Source: Nitrosopelagicus sp964511265
GTDB lineage: Archaea; Thermoproteota; Nitrososphaeria; Nitrososphaerales; Nitrosopumilaceae
Length of the DNA: 45,664 nt
Direction: 5' to 3'
Assembly (NCBI GenBank): GCA_964511265.1
Contig: CAZEES010000006.1
Location: 1 to 45,664, forward strand
In this document: in pieces, positions 31,986 through 40,086 of the stretch
Layout: every line of letters begins with the position of its first letter
Numbering within the stretch: position 1 is the stretch's first letter
Position numbers and translations under genes: made by a program
Notes under the pieces: generated by a model
What the model saw: only the letters and a program-made list of their open reading frames with translations
Told to the model about the DNA's origin: nothing
The model's database searches: none

Positions 31986-32516
31986 TTACATGAACATCTC
32001 AAATGCAGTTAATCCAAAGAAATATCCTATCAAAACCATAGTAACTCCCCATCCACAAGAACCCAATATTGTGTATGTTAAAAATTTCTTTATGCTCATT
32101 TTCAATAATCCAGCTGGAATCGAAATCATTTCTCTAAATACCGGGACCATTCTTCCAAACAAGACTGCCTTGTCTCCATATTTTTCAAACCATTTTTCAA
32201 CTCTATCCAATTTTTTTTCAGATACTCTGACTTTTTTGAGATATCTTAGTAATGCTGTTCGTCCTAATTTCAACGCGATAAGATAAATCACTGTCGAACC
32301 AATTGATGCCCCTAATCCTCCGATGATGCCTAGTAACACTGCTTCTACAACACTTAGACCATTTTGTGATGCAATAAAACCTGCAGTTGGAAATACTGCC
32401 ATTGTAGGAATTGGCGGTATTATTGTCTCAATTAATGCCGCAACAAAAACTCCTGCAAATAAATATTCAGAAAGTAATTCTGCAATCCATTGAATTAATG
32501 CTTGTAGTTCATTCAT
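31986..32516 (-). CDS. DedA family membrane protein
   Basis: A 176-aa integral membrane protein with the DedA (SNARE-associated/VTT) pattern: ALIETIIPPIPTMAVFPTAGF near the start, GAsIGSTVIYLIALKLGR, and the core motif FGRMVPVFREMISIPAGLLKM, with its conserved Arg and Pro. Relatives move lipids across the membrane or affect proton balance. Its ATG overlaps by 8 nt the stop region of an upstream 44-aa zinc-ribbon gene, suggesting coupling. Confidence 0.9.
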   Translation of the reverse strand: MNELQALIQWIAELLSEYLFAGVFVAALIETIIPPIPTMAVFPTAGFIASQNGLSVVEAVLLGIIGGLGASIGSTVIYLIALKLGRTALLRYLKKVRVSEKKLDRVEKWFEKYGDKAVLFGRMVPVFREMISIPAGLLKMSIKKFLTYTILGSCGWGVTMVLIGYFFGLTAFEMFM

Positions 32517-32643
32517 TATTTTTTTTCTCGGTTATGTAATAATGCAATTCGGTATAGCATTCTTTACAGTATTCTTCAAAATTAGTGTGTTCGCAGTCAT
32601 AACTCTTGCTAGTATCTTGTCCACATTTTTCACATTTTGGCAT
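32509..32643 (-). CDS. Mini zinc-ribbon protein (44 aa)
   Basis: The ATG at 32643 opens 44 codons. Two CxxC pairs (CEKC at residues 4-7 and CKEC at 26-29), plus one Cys and two His between and after them (YDCEHTNFEEY, ELHYY), make a treble-clef or ribbon-like zinc site likely. It starts 8 nt after the 135-aa membrane protein and overlaps the DedA start, so all three are probably one transcript. Function unknown, but the cysteine spacing argues strongly for a real gene. Confidence 0.65.
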   Translation of the reverse strand: MPKCEKCGQDTSKSYDCEHTNFEEYCKECYTELHYYITEKKNNE

Positions 32644-32651
32644 GCAGAATC

Positions 32652-33059
32652 CTAATTTGATGACTTTTTTATTTTTATTGCACCTAGAGCAATTTGGAAA
32701 ATTCCAGGAGCAAATAGCATTGCTACCGATGACATTGGATCTCTATCCACTCCTTCAGGAGCAGGGGTTCCTACCATTGCAAGACCTCCACTCAAAATTA
32801 AGAGTCCTGCAATAATGATCATTATGCCTAATCCTTTTGATGGTTCCTTTAATGATATGAAAAATGCAATGATGGGCAAGATTAATGCAGGTCCGCCTAA
32901 TCCCATACCTCGTTGCATGTCATCTAATGGCAAGAATCCGTCACGATCTGGACTTCCCATTGCAACCGAAACATCTGCACCATACAAAATTAACAAGGCA
33001 ATGGCAATTCCAGTAATTACTAATGATGCTTGAAGTGCCATAATAATTTTCGAAATCAA
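32652..33059 (-). CDS. Small four-helix membrane protein (135 aa)
   Basis: The sequence shows four hydrophobic helices (about residues 8-30, 55-68, 76-95 and 112-130), with a loop containing GSPDRDGFLPLDDMQRGMGLGGPA. The third helix is IMIIIAGLLILSGGLAMVG. No signal peptidase site or known transporter motif. I do not recognise the family. First gene of a probable unit with the mini zinc ribbon and DedA. Confidence 0.65.
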   Translation of the reverse strand: MISKIIMALQASLVITGIAIALLILYGADVSVAMGSPDRDGFLPLDDMQRGMGLGGPALILPIIAFFISLKEPSKGLGIMIIIAGLLILSGGLAMVGTPAPEGVDRDPMSSVAMLFAPGIFQIALGAIKIKKSSN

Positions 33060-33095
33060 GTATTAATAAACTATTTTGATATTTTTGAATGAATA

Positions 33096-34244
33096 CTAGG
33101 TTTGTTTTGGCTCAATCACTAATTTTTTCTTCAAATCTTCAACTTGATTCAACAATTCATCTATTCCTACATTCTCTTTATCCACAATATTGACATGACC
33201 AATCTTTCTTTGAGGTTTTGATTCAAGTTTTCCATACATCTTAAGAAAAATATTATCTTTTTTTGGATGTAGGACATTATATTCGCCTTGAAATGTTCCA
33301 GGTCCTAAAATATTATACATGATAGTCGGAGATTTGATTGACGTGTCTCCTAATTCCATCCCTAAAATTGCTCTTAAATGCTGTTCAAATTGCGATGTGG
33401 GACTAGACTGCAGTGTGTGATGTCCAGAGTTGTGAACTCTAGGAGCAATCTCATTAATCAGAATTCTATCATCTCTTGTAACGAACATTTCAATACCAAA
33501 AACCCCTGCACCATGTAATACCTCCATGGTCTTATGAGCAATTTGCTCAGCTTCTTCTTTTACATTTTCAGAAACACGTCCAGGAGCAATTGTCATTTTT
33601 AAGATATTATTTTTGTGAATGTTTTCAACTACAGGATATGTTGCAATCGCTCCGTTAGTGTTTCTTGCAGCTATGACTGAAACTTCTTTTTCAAAATTGA
33701 TAAATTTCTCAACCATGAGTGATTTCCCTGCAAACAAATCTAATGCATCATTAATTTCTTCTCTGGAATTTATTTTAAAATTTCCTCGGCCATCATATGC
33801 ATCTCTTCTAGTTTTTAATAGCAGTGGAAGTCCCATCTTGTCAATCATCTGAATCAATTCGTCTTTATTTGCTATCTCTGCAAATTCTGCTACGGGAATA
33901 TCATTATCTTTTAGAAATTGTTTTTGTAGTAATTTATCTTGGATTATTCTTAATGTTTCGGGAGATGGATTAATCTCTGTATTTTTCTCTAATTTTTTTA
34001 GAACATTGCTATTTCCAGATTCAATCTCATATGTTATGATATCTGATAATTCTGATAGTCTTTTTATTGCATCTTCATCTTTGAAATCTGCTATAATTTG
34101 CTCTGCACCAACTTTTGCAGCAGGGCAATTTTCAGTTGGATCTAAAACTATGATCTTTGAAATCTCATCCTTCATATTATTTGCAGCTTCCGTAAGCATC
34201 ATCCCTAATTGCCCTCCGCCTATAATTCCCAGAATCTTGCTCAT
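33096..34244 (-). CDS. purK: 5-(carboxyamino)imidazole ribonucleotide synthase
   Basis: An ATP-grasp enzyme carboxylating AIR to N5-CAIR in purine synthesis. The 382-aa protein begins ILGIIGGGQLGMMLTEAA, has the ATP-grasp core LKTRRDAYDGRGNFKI and FEKEVSVIAARN, and ends the active site with INEIAPRVHNSGHHT. It diverges from purE, whose product acts next; the 72-nt gap holds TATA-like elements for both. Confidence 0.95.
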   Translation of the reverse strand: MSKILGIIGGGQLGMMLTEAANNMKDEISKIIVLDPTENCPAAKVGAEQIIADFKDEDAIKRLSELSDIITYEIESGNSNVLKKLEKNTEINPSPETLRIIQDKLLQKQFLKDNDIPVAEFAEIANKDELIQMIDKMGLPLLLKTRRDAYDGRGNFKINSREEINDALDLFAGKSLMVEKFINFEKEVSVIAARNTNGAIATYPVVENIHKNNILKMTIAPGRVSENVKEEAEQIAHKTMEVLHGAGVFGIEMFVTRDDRILINEIAPRVHNSGHHTLQSSPTSQFEQHLRAILGMELGDTSIKSPTIMYNILGPGTFQGEYNVLHPKKDNIFLKMYGKLESKPQRKIGHVNIVDKENVGIDELLNQVEDLKKKLVIEPKQT

Positions 34245-34316
34245 AACGACAAAGAAGTTTTGTATTACTAATAGTTTAGCGAAAGGTTTTGATTAAAATT
34301 GTTTAAAAATAGCAAA

Positions 34317-34904
34317 ATGATTCAAAAATTATTGGTGACAAAAAAACCTCTTGTAGGCATAATCATGGGTTCAAGTTCTGATAGTCGTATAATGCACGGT
34401 GCAGCTGAAATTTTAGATTCATTTTCAATTACCCATGAAGATCAAATTATCTCTGCACATCGTACTCCTGAAAGATTAGACGAATATGCAAAACATGCTG
34501 AAAAAAGTAACTTCAAAGTAATTATTGCAGGTGCTGGAGGAGCTGCTCATCTTCCCGGAATGATTGCATCGCATACAACAATTCCTGTTATTGGTGTTCC
34601 AATTATGGTGTATAATGATAAACAAATGAAGAAAGCTGATAAAAACAAATATTCTGCATTTGGTGGTCTTGATTCTCTTTTATCAATATCGGAAATGCCT
34701 ACAGGATCTCCGGTAGTTGCTGTTGGGGTCAATAAAGCATCTAATGCAGGAATTTATGCATTAAAAATTCTCGGAAATTCTTATCCAGAAATTAAAACTA
34801 AACTAAAGAAACACAAATTTGATCAATATACTTCTGTTCTAAAAGAATCTGAAGAGCTTAAGAAATTAGGTCTATCAAAATTTGTGAAAAAGAAATTCCG
34901 TTAA
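34317..34904 (+). CDS. purE: N5-carboxyaminoimidazole ribonucleotide mutase
   Basis: PurE converts N5-CAIR from PurK to CAIR. The class I signature is clear: VGIIMGSSSDSRIM, SAHRTPERL and the GAGGAAHLPGMIASHTTIPVIGVP region. The frame extends to a TTG at 34299. The ATG at 34317 (MIQKLLVTKKPL) is preferred, since GATTAAAAT (34291-34299) is a TATA-like match at the right distance. The 3' end overlaps the converging ilvA by 4 nt. Confidence 0.95.
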   Translation: MIQKLLVTKKPLVGIIMGSSSDSRIMHGAAEILDSFSITHEDQIISAHRTPERLDEYAKHAEKSNFKVIIAGAGGAAHLPGMIASHTTIPVIGVPIMVYNDKQMKKADKNKYSAFGGLDSLLSISEMPTGSPVVAVGVNKASNAGIYALKILGNSYPEIKTKLKKHKFDQYTSVLKESEELKKLGLSKFVKKKFR

Positions 34905-36109
34905 GATATTACCTTAAATTCAATATTTCTCTCTCGTAAATGATTGATTAATTCATTTGATTGATTCTGATCTTCAGTTTCAAGGCTAATTGTTACTCCT
35001 GCGGAACCTGCATTTACCTCGGAACTTAATCTGTCATGAATTACTTCAACAATATTTACATTTATTGAAGATATTTCATCTACTAACTCCTTTAATGCAC
35101 CCGGTTTATCTTTTAGTAGCACTGAGATTTTTAGCATTCTTCCCATTCCAGATAGCCCTTTAGAAACAATTTGCCCCAAAAGATACATGTCTATATTCCC
35201 TCCACATAATATTGGAACTACATTCTTTCCTGCTTCGGGTTTATGCTTTAAGATGTATGCCAGTGCTACGGCTCCAGCAGGTTCAACTACTGCTTTTGAA
35301 CGTTCCATTAACAAAAACATTGCATTAATGATTTCACTATCATCCACAGTGACAATCTGATCAATCTTTTGTTTAACTATTTGAAAAGTTAACTTTCCAG
35401 GTGTTTTAACAGATATACCATCAGCTATGGTTATTGCTCCATTCACTGTTTGAAGTGAATCATTTTCTATGGACGTCTTCATTGCAGGATACGCGCTGGA
35501 TTCAACTCCTATGATCTTTACATGCGGATGTTTCTCTTTCACCGCTGTAATAATACCTGCAGCTAATCCTCCGCCTCCAATTGGAACATAAATTTCATCT
35601 ACATTAGGTAATTGCTCCATGATTTCTAAACCAATCACCCCTTGACCTGCAATGACATGTGAATCATCAAATGCATGGATTATCGTTGAATCTGATTCTT
35701 CAGATATTTTTTGAGCATATGCCCATGATTCATCATATGTAGTACCTTCCAAAACAACTTTGGCGCCATATCCTCGGGTAGCCGATACTTTTGCAGGGGA
35801 TGCAGTTTTTGGCATCACTATTGTACATGGAATATTTTCAATCTGAGATGCAAATGCAACTCCTTGTGAATGATTTCCTGCAGATGCTGCAACAACTCCT
35901 TTGCTTTTCTCATCGTCAGTCAATGATTTGATTTTATAATATGCTCCACGAATTTTAAACGAACCTGTTTTTTGTTCATATTCATTTTTAAGATATACAT
36001 TAGCTCCGCACATGTTACTAAATGTTTCAGAAAATTCTAGATTTGTTTTTCGAATTACTTTATTCTGAGTTTGCTGCGCCTTCACAATATCATCATATGT
36101 TATTGTCAT
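34901..36109 (-). CDS. ilvA: Threonine ammonia-lyase with ACT domain
   Basis: This PLP enzyme deaminates threonine to 2-oxobutanoate, the entry to isoleucine. The PLP lysine is Lys52 in KTGSFKIRGAYYK, and the phosphate loop is GGGGLAAG. The C-terminus (about residues 325-402) is an ACT domain (ISVLLKDKPGALKELVDEI), which usually senses an amino acid. The frame extends to ATG 36124. ATG 36109 is preferred from the TATA AATTTAATTA (36133-36142, minus). An 8-bp inverted repeat lies just upstream of that TATA. Confidence 0.93.
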   Translation of the reverse strand: MTITYDDIVKAQQTQNKVIRKTNLEFSETFSNMCGANVYLKNEYEQKTGSFKIRGAYYKIKSLTDDEKSKGVVAASAGNHSQGVAFASQIENIPCTIVMPKTASPAKVSATRGYGAKVVLEGTTYDESWAYAQKISEESDSTIIHAFDDSHVIAGQGVIGLEIMEQLPNVDEIYVPIGGGGLAAGIITAVKEKHPHVKIIGVESSAYPAMKTSIENDSLQTVNGAITIADGISVKTPGKLTFQIVKQKIDQIVTVDDSEIINAMFLLMERSKAVVEPAGAVALAYILKHKPEAGKNVVPILCGGNIDMYLLGQIVSKGLSGMGRMLKISVLLKDKPGALKELVDEISSINVNIVEVIHDRLSSEVNAGSAGVTISLETEDQNQSNELINHLRERNIEFKVIS

Positions 36110-36145
36110 GGAATTGTTGCACATTCAGTACATAATTAAATTGTA

Positions 36146-36163
36146 TGAAATCAGTTGATTTCA
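36146..36163. promoter_or_regulatory. Operator-like inverted repeat before ilvA
   Basis: TGAAATCA-GT-TGATTTCA is a perfect 8-bp inverted repeat with a 2-nt centre. It lies 4 nt upstream of the ilvA TATA element (36133-36142). Its size and place suit a dimeric Lrp/AsnC-type regulator, but the binding protein is not shown by the sequence. Confidence 0.5.
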
Positions 36164-36226
36164 CAAATTTATGCCTAGAAATTAGATAATTCCTAAATAC
36201 TTGCGATCATACCTCAAACTATTAGT

Positions 36227-36270
36227 CAAGCGGTACAATTCCCCAAGGCATGATGGCCTTTGTACCCTTG
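36227..36270. ncRNA. Candidate structured RNA or 3' stem-loop
   Basis: The outer arms CAAGCGGTACA (36227-36237) and TGTACCCTTG (36261-36270) pair over 10 bp with one bulged C. The right inner arm AAGGC/GCCTT (36245-36249, 36256-36260) makes a second stem with loop ATGATG. In the minus direction it begins 9 nt after the stop at 36279 and lies about 120-160 nt ahead of ilvA. It may be a 3' hairpin, an ilvA leader element or a small RNA. Confidence 0.4.
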
Positions 36271-36278
36271 ATTATGAT

Positions 36279-37118
36279 TTAATTTTCTAAAATCACATTA
36301 AGAATATTCTTAACACATTGTTGGATTCGGATTTTTAACTGTTCACTGATGATTGATGCATCGACAAGTCCTTGTTTTGCACCATTGTCCACATATTCTA
36401 GATCAATATTGCATAAACATCCTTCTTCTCCGTTAACCAATTTTTGCTCATCAATCATAACTGATGTTGTATGAAATGTTTCCAACAATAAATTATCCAA
36501 TTCTTTAAACAACTGATTTTTCTTATCTTGAATGTCAATAACCTCTGGCTGAGATTCATCAATCATTTTTTTTATCTTTGCTGATAGTTCTTCATCATTA
36601 TAGAATAGTTCAAATAACTCTTGTTTAGGCATGTTCTTGAATCCCAATTCATTTAATTTTTCAATTATCAGCCTATCACTTTCATCTTCATATTTTGATT
36701 CGGAATTGCCCGAATTATCAATTAGTTCTGCAAGTTTTTTCTGTAATTCAATTACTTTCTGCATTGGTCTATAGTATAATAAAACATGATACTGTAGTGA
36801 TGCATGGAGTGATAAAATATAATCATCAATCCTAATTTCTGATTTTATAAAAATTCGTCTTAAATCTTCATCACTAGAGTATGTAACTCCTTGTGAACTC
36901 CATTCAGATAATTTAGAATTAAAATCTCCAAAAAAAACTTCGACATTTTTAATATCAAAAGTTTCTACTTGTTTGGTAGTACTATCTCCCAACATCACAT
37001 CACATGTTACACTTCTTGTTTCATGAATAATTTTTTTAAGAAATTCCTCCTGAATCTTTTCATTCAGTTTGTTTAATTCTAAAAAAAACTCATTATTTGT
37101 AATATTGCCTATTCTCAT
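36279..37118 (-). CDS. Hypothetical protein (279 aa)
   Basis: A soluble, acidic, mainly helical protein with coiled-coil-like stretches (LNKLNEKIQEEFLKKIIHE; MQKVIELQKKLAELIDNSG) and a central strand region (VEVFFGDFNSKLSEW). A C-terminal part has EEGCLCNIDLEYVD. No recognised domain. The frame extends to ATG 37154. The ATG at 37118 (MRIGNITN) is preferred because AATTTAA (37141-37147) lies 26 nt upstream. It diverges from the methyltransferase-like gene. Confidence 0.65.
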   Translation of the reverse strand: MRIGNITNNEFFLELNKLNEKIQEEFLKKIIHETRSVTCDVMLGDSTTKQVETFDIKNVEVFFGDFNSKLSEWSSQGVTYSSDEDLRRIFIKSEIRIDDYILSLHASLQYHVLLYYRPMQKVIELQKKLAELIDNSGNSESKYEDESDRLIIEKLNELGFKNMPKQELFELFYNDEELSAKIKKMIDESQPEVIDIQDKKNQLFKELDNLLLETFHTTSVMIDEQKLVNGEEGCLCNIDLEYVDNGAKQGLVDASIISEQLKIRIQQCVKNILNVILEN

Positions 37119-37156
37119 ATGATTTCTTTCATATACTTCCTTAAATTCTATCATTT

Positions 37157-37978
37157 ATGGAAACTTTCTCAGATAATGTCTGCAAACTAAAACATGAATT
37201 CGTAAAATTATACAAAGGCAACAGTCATGCCACAGAAGTTTTACCTAATTCATCTTCGGATTCATTTGTTATTGAAAAAAATCATCTATCGTTACTTCAC
37301 AAGTTCCTTGAGATTAATCCAATTTACTCAAATCAAGTATCTGAAAGAATCTCCGAATTGGAGTGTACCATATTTGAAGGAGATTTGAATAGTTATTGGA
37401 TTGATAGTATAAAACACGATACAAGCTATGCTCCGTTTTATCCGACATGGATGCTTTCGGCATTTGCCTTGGCACGTGAAGCACAAAATCTTGGATTTGA
37501 ACAAATCATAGACATAGGTTCGGGGGATGGCAGAATTGCATATTGTGGAAAAGTTTTAGGGATGGATTCAATTTCAATAGAAATTGATGAGAATTTAATT
37601 GCGATGCAAGAAGAATTGTCATTAAAGACTGGAGTTTTGTTTAATCCTAATTGTTCCGATGCGACAATTTATGATTTTCAGAAAGTTCCATCTAAAGCAA
37701 CTGTTTTTGTTATTGGAGGAGTACCTGAAATTGGAGAAATATTGGCCGAATCTGTAATTACGAATGTGTTGCAAAATGAGACTTTTTCAGATAATTCTGC
37801 ATTTGCACTAACGGGTAGTTACTCTGAAAGAAGATTTTCGAAAGATCAATCGAATTTTGGGTGGGGGGAACTAACCAAAAAGTTCCACTTGGGAGTGATT
37901 TCGACCATTTCACTACCAACTTACTGGACAATGGATCAAAAATTTGAAACGCCATATATTTTTACAAAAAAAGAATAA
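37157..37978 (+). CDS. SAM-dependent methyltransferase-like protein
   Basis: A 273-aa protein whose middle has a class I methyltransferase motif I, IIDIGSGDGRIAY (about 117-129). The acidic residue at the end of strand 2 follows (Glu142 in SISIEIDENL), and a motif IV-like strand (ATVFVIGGVPEIGE) comes later. The first 90 residues are a helical extension. The substrate is unknown. A TATA-like CATATACTT (37130-37138) lies about 25 nt before the ATG, inside the region upstream of the diverging gene. Confidence 0.7.
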   Translation: METFSDNVCKLKHEFVKLYKGNSHATEVLPNSSSDSFVIEKNHLSLLHKFLEINPIYSNQVSERISELECTIFEGDLNSYWIDSIKHDTSYAPFYPTWMLSAFALAREAQNLGFEQIIDIGSGDGRIAYCGKVLGMDSISIEIDENLIAMQEELSLKTGVLFNPNCSDATIYDFQKVPSKATVFVIGGVPEIGEILAESVITNVLQNETFSDNSAFALTGSYSERRFSKDQSNFGWGELTKKFHLGVISTISLPTYWTMDQKFETPYIFTKKE

Positions 37979-38003
37979 TAGTAGTAACAAATCAAAAAGA
38001 TAC

Positions 38004-38819
38004 ATGTCTGAAAAAGAAGATTCAGTTTTACCTGCTGAATCAGATTCGGTTCAATCTAATACAAGTGAAAAAGGCAGCGTTGTCGATATGATGTTAGGAA
38101 AAAGCGACGAAAAGGTAATAGATTCTGACACAATGATTCAGGAAACTCAAAAACGGATATGGCGTTCACTGAAAAAGGGAATTGAATATGATGCAACTGT
38201 TGACCGATCTGAAGCCTATCTTAGAGAACACGTACATGAAAAACAATTGATGGTGGTAATGTATGTTGATTTGGTAGGATCGACAGATATTACATTGACA
38301 CTTCCTGAAGAAATGGTCGCCATAATAATTAGTTCATTTGCACAAGAAATGGCATTTGCAGTAAATCATCATGATGGCTTTGTGTTAAAATTTGTTGGCG
38401 ATGCGGTAATCGGTTATTTTGTAAATACTAGTTCTTTGATTGCAGCAGATAATGCCGTAAGTTGTGCAAAATCCATGATAAGAATTATTGATGAAGGAAT
38501 TAATCCAATTTTAAATCAATACGACTATCCGGATTTATTTGTCAAGATTGGCGTAGATTTTGGAACCAACATGATTGTCAGGTATGGTTCTGATGCTGAA
38601 AAATCTCATGTAGATCTTTTAGGCCCTGCAATGAATATCGCCGCAAAGATTCAAGGAAAGGCAAAACCTCAAGAAATTTTGATAGGCGAAGATGTCTACA
38701 CTAGAGTACATCCTTCAGTTCAAAAAGAATTTTCCAAAAAAGTGTGGAAAGATGATGAATGGAAGTATCACAACAGAGAAACAGGGAAATTATACCCCGT
38801 ATACTCTTATTCAGGTTAG
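38004..38819 (+). CDS. Class III adenylate/guanylate cyclase domain protein
   Basis: The protein has about 271 aa: a Ser/Glu-rich disordered N-terminus, then a class III cyclase domain (about 83-265). Metal-binding Asp89 (MYVDLVGSTD) and Asp133 (KFVGDAVIGYF) are present. Base-selecting Lys129 and Asp204 (HVDLLG) fit ATP, and Asn211 is present. The transition-state arginine of the N-x-A-A-R motif is Lys215 (NIAAKIQ). It has no membrane segment. The frame runs back to 37944 inside the previous gene; ATG 38004 gives a sensible start 25 nt after that gene. Confidence 0.85.
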   Translation: MSEKEDSVLPAESDSVQSNTSEKGSVVDMMLGKSDEKVIDSDTMIQETQKRIWRSLKKGIEYDATVDRSEAYLREHVHEKQLMVVMYVDLVGSTDITLTLPEEMVAIIISSFAQEMAFAVNHHDGFVLKFVGDAVIGYFVNTSSLIAADNAVSCAKSMIRIIDEGINPILNQYDYPDLFVKIGVDFGTNMIVRYGSDAEKSHVDLLGPAMNIAAKIQGKAKPQEILIGEDVYTRVHPSVQKEFSKKVWKDDEWKYHNRETGKLYPVYSYSG

Positions 38820-38965
38820 ACCGTAAATTTATCCGGACATTCTACATGCTCATAGTGGTGTTCTGTAAATTGTTCTTCTACCACATACATCACAATTTTA
38901 TGTAACTCAACATCGCGAATTATTTTTTTACATTTTAGACATCGTTTTACTTTGCTGTGATGCAT
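38816..38965 (-). CDS. Mini Cys/His protein (49 aa)
   Basis: The ATG at 38965 opens 49 codons: MHHSKVKRCLKCKKI at the start (CLKC pair), a helical middle, and EHHYEHVECPDKF near the end. This gives three Cys and several His able to bind one metal ion. A TATA (CCTTATAG, minus, 38989-38996) is about 27 nt upstream and lies inside a perfect inverted repeat. The 3' end overlaps the cyclase stop codon tail to tail. No known family. Confidence 0.55.
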   Translation of the reverse strand: MHHSKVKRCLKCKKIIRDVELHKIVMYVVEEQFTEHHYEHVECPDKFTV

Positions 38966-38982
38966 GGATCAGTCCTGATATT

Positions 38983-39007
38983 TGATCGCTATAAGGATCT
39001 GCGATCA
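38983..39007. promoter_or_regulatory. Inverted repeat flanking the TATA box of the 49-aa gene
   Basis: TGATCGC (38983-38989) and GCGATCA (39001-39007) are perfect inverted repeats. The 11-nt spacer TATAAGGATCT contains the predicted TATA box of the minus-strand gene starting at 38965. A dimer bound here would cover the promoter. Function is inferred from placement. Confidence 0.5.
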
Positions 39008-39098
39008 GAAGAATTTGAGTAAAAATTGACGTTTATTCACAATTTGCGCACAAACTGGATATACGAATGCTAAAATATTGTTTGCAAATCACAAAAAC

Positions 39099-39476
39099 AT
39101 GGATACAGGATTCTTTAATTCAAAAAAGATGCCATTAAACAATATAGATGAAGAGGTAGAGAACTCAATACGCTATCCTCCTAAAAGTAATCCTCCTACA
39201 GGATTCTCAGGAATTCAAGAAATCCGTGAGAGATTCAACAAAAGAAATGCGTCAATAATGCCAAATCTAGAAGATTTTAATCAAATGTTCCGTCAGTATG
39301 CCGATGGATTATTACATGCAAATGAATCAGTATTTCCTCCAGGACACCCATTATTTAATAGAGAAAAATCATTCTCACTTCTAAAAGAAGCAAACGACAA
39401 ATTATTGAAAGAAAATCTTGAATTAAAAAAACAACTTGAAAAGTCTGATAAACGATCCTCTCAGTCTAATCTTTAA
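39099..39476 (+). CDS. Hypothetical protein with C-terminal coiled coil (125 aa)
   Basis: The protein is Pro/Asn-rich in the middle (SIRYPPKSNPPTGFSGIQEI). Its C-terminal 40 residues form a leucine-spaced helix (SLLKEANDKLLKENLELKKQ), likely a short coiled coil. No family recognised. The frame extends to a TTG at 39078; ATG 39099 (MDTGFFN) is preferred because TAAAATATT (39071-39079) sits about 25 nt upstream. It overlaps the converging 63-aa gene by 11 nt. Confidence 0.6.
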   Translation: MDTGFFNSKKMPLNNIDEEVENSIRYPPKSNPPTGFSGIQEIRERFNKRNASIMPNLEDFNQMFRQYADGLLHANESVFPPGHPLFNREKSFSLLKEANDKLLKENLELKKQLEKSDKRSSQSNL

Positions 39477-39657
39477 TAAATTTTTTATACTTTTCTATGA
39501 TTTTGTAAAGATTCTCAGTTTCTATTTGAGAAAGTATTTCCGTATGCAATATGTTATTGAGAATCAATCTTTCCGAGGTTTCAAGATAATTTACTGCATC
39601 AGAGTGTAATAACTGATTTATTTTCATTTCGAATTCTTTATTCAATTTTAAGAACAT
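39466..39657 (-). CDS. Small hypothetical helical protein (63 aa)
   Basis: A Leu/Asn/Lys-rich helical protein (LILNNILHTEILSQIETENL) with no cysteines and no membrane segment. A second ATG lies at codon 11. The AT-rich 39671-39680 stretch could be its TATA box and also that of the diverging gene at 39700. Family unknown; the coding call rests on length, an ATG start and location. Confidence 0.5.
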   Translation of the reverse strand: MFLKLNKEFEMKINQLLHSDAVNYLETSERLILNNILHTEILSQIETENLYKIIEKYKKFIKD

Positions 39658-39699
39658 ATCCTTGATGTGGTTTATTAATTTGACAGTTTTACAAAATAC

Positions 39700-40086
39700 A
39701 TGAATAATGAGTCATGGGGAAAGACCATAGCTCTTCATAAAAATAGATGTAAACAGATTCTGTCCTTTTCGAATGCAATTAGATATGTAGGTGTTTTTAA
39801 TCAATATGGGCGCACCCTCTCTGGAAAGATTAGACCTGGAGTCAAACCTATTTTTTCACCTAATGCAGTAAAAGAAGAATTTTTTGCCATTTCATCAATA
39901 ATGAAATTAAGAGAAAAATCTACCAAGGCATTAGGTGAAATGGAATTTATTCACATAAGTCACAAAAAAATTAACATTTTATTATTTCATAAAAATAACA
40001 TAACATATTACATTACTATGAATTCAAAGACAAAACCAACTTCTGTATTAATAAATAAAATTAAAAAATTACTCACTCTGGAGTAA
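39700..40086 (+). CDS. DUF6659-like protein (roadblock-like)
   Basis: A 128-aa protein with the layout I associate with archaeal DUF6659 proteins: ILSFSNAIRYVGVFNQYGRTLSGKIRPGVKPIFS, then a Met/Arg-rich helix (ISSIMKLREKSTKALGEMEFIHI) and a strand pair (KINILLFHKNNITYYITMN). The pattern resembles a roadblock/LC7 fold. The function is unknown and the family call is from memory. A TATA (TTTATTAATT, 39671-39680) lies 25 nt before the ATG. Confidence 0.65.
   Translation: MNNESWGKTIALHKNRCKQILSFSNAIRYVGVFNQYGRTLSGKIRPGVKPIFSPNAVKEEFFAISSIMKLREKSTKALGEMEFIHISHKKINILLFHKNNITYYITMNSKTKPTSVLINKIKKLLTLE

Noticed and set aside
36245..36276. Possible box C/D small RNA (ATGATG motif near 36250)
   Set aside because: No convincing D box (CTGA) at a suitable distance on the same strand; I kept only a generic structured-RNA call.
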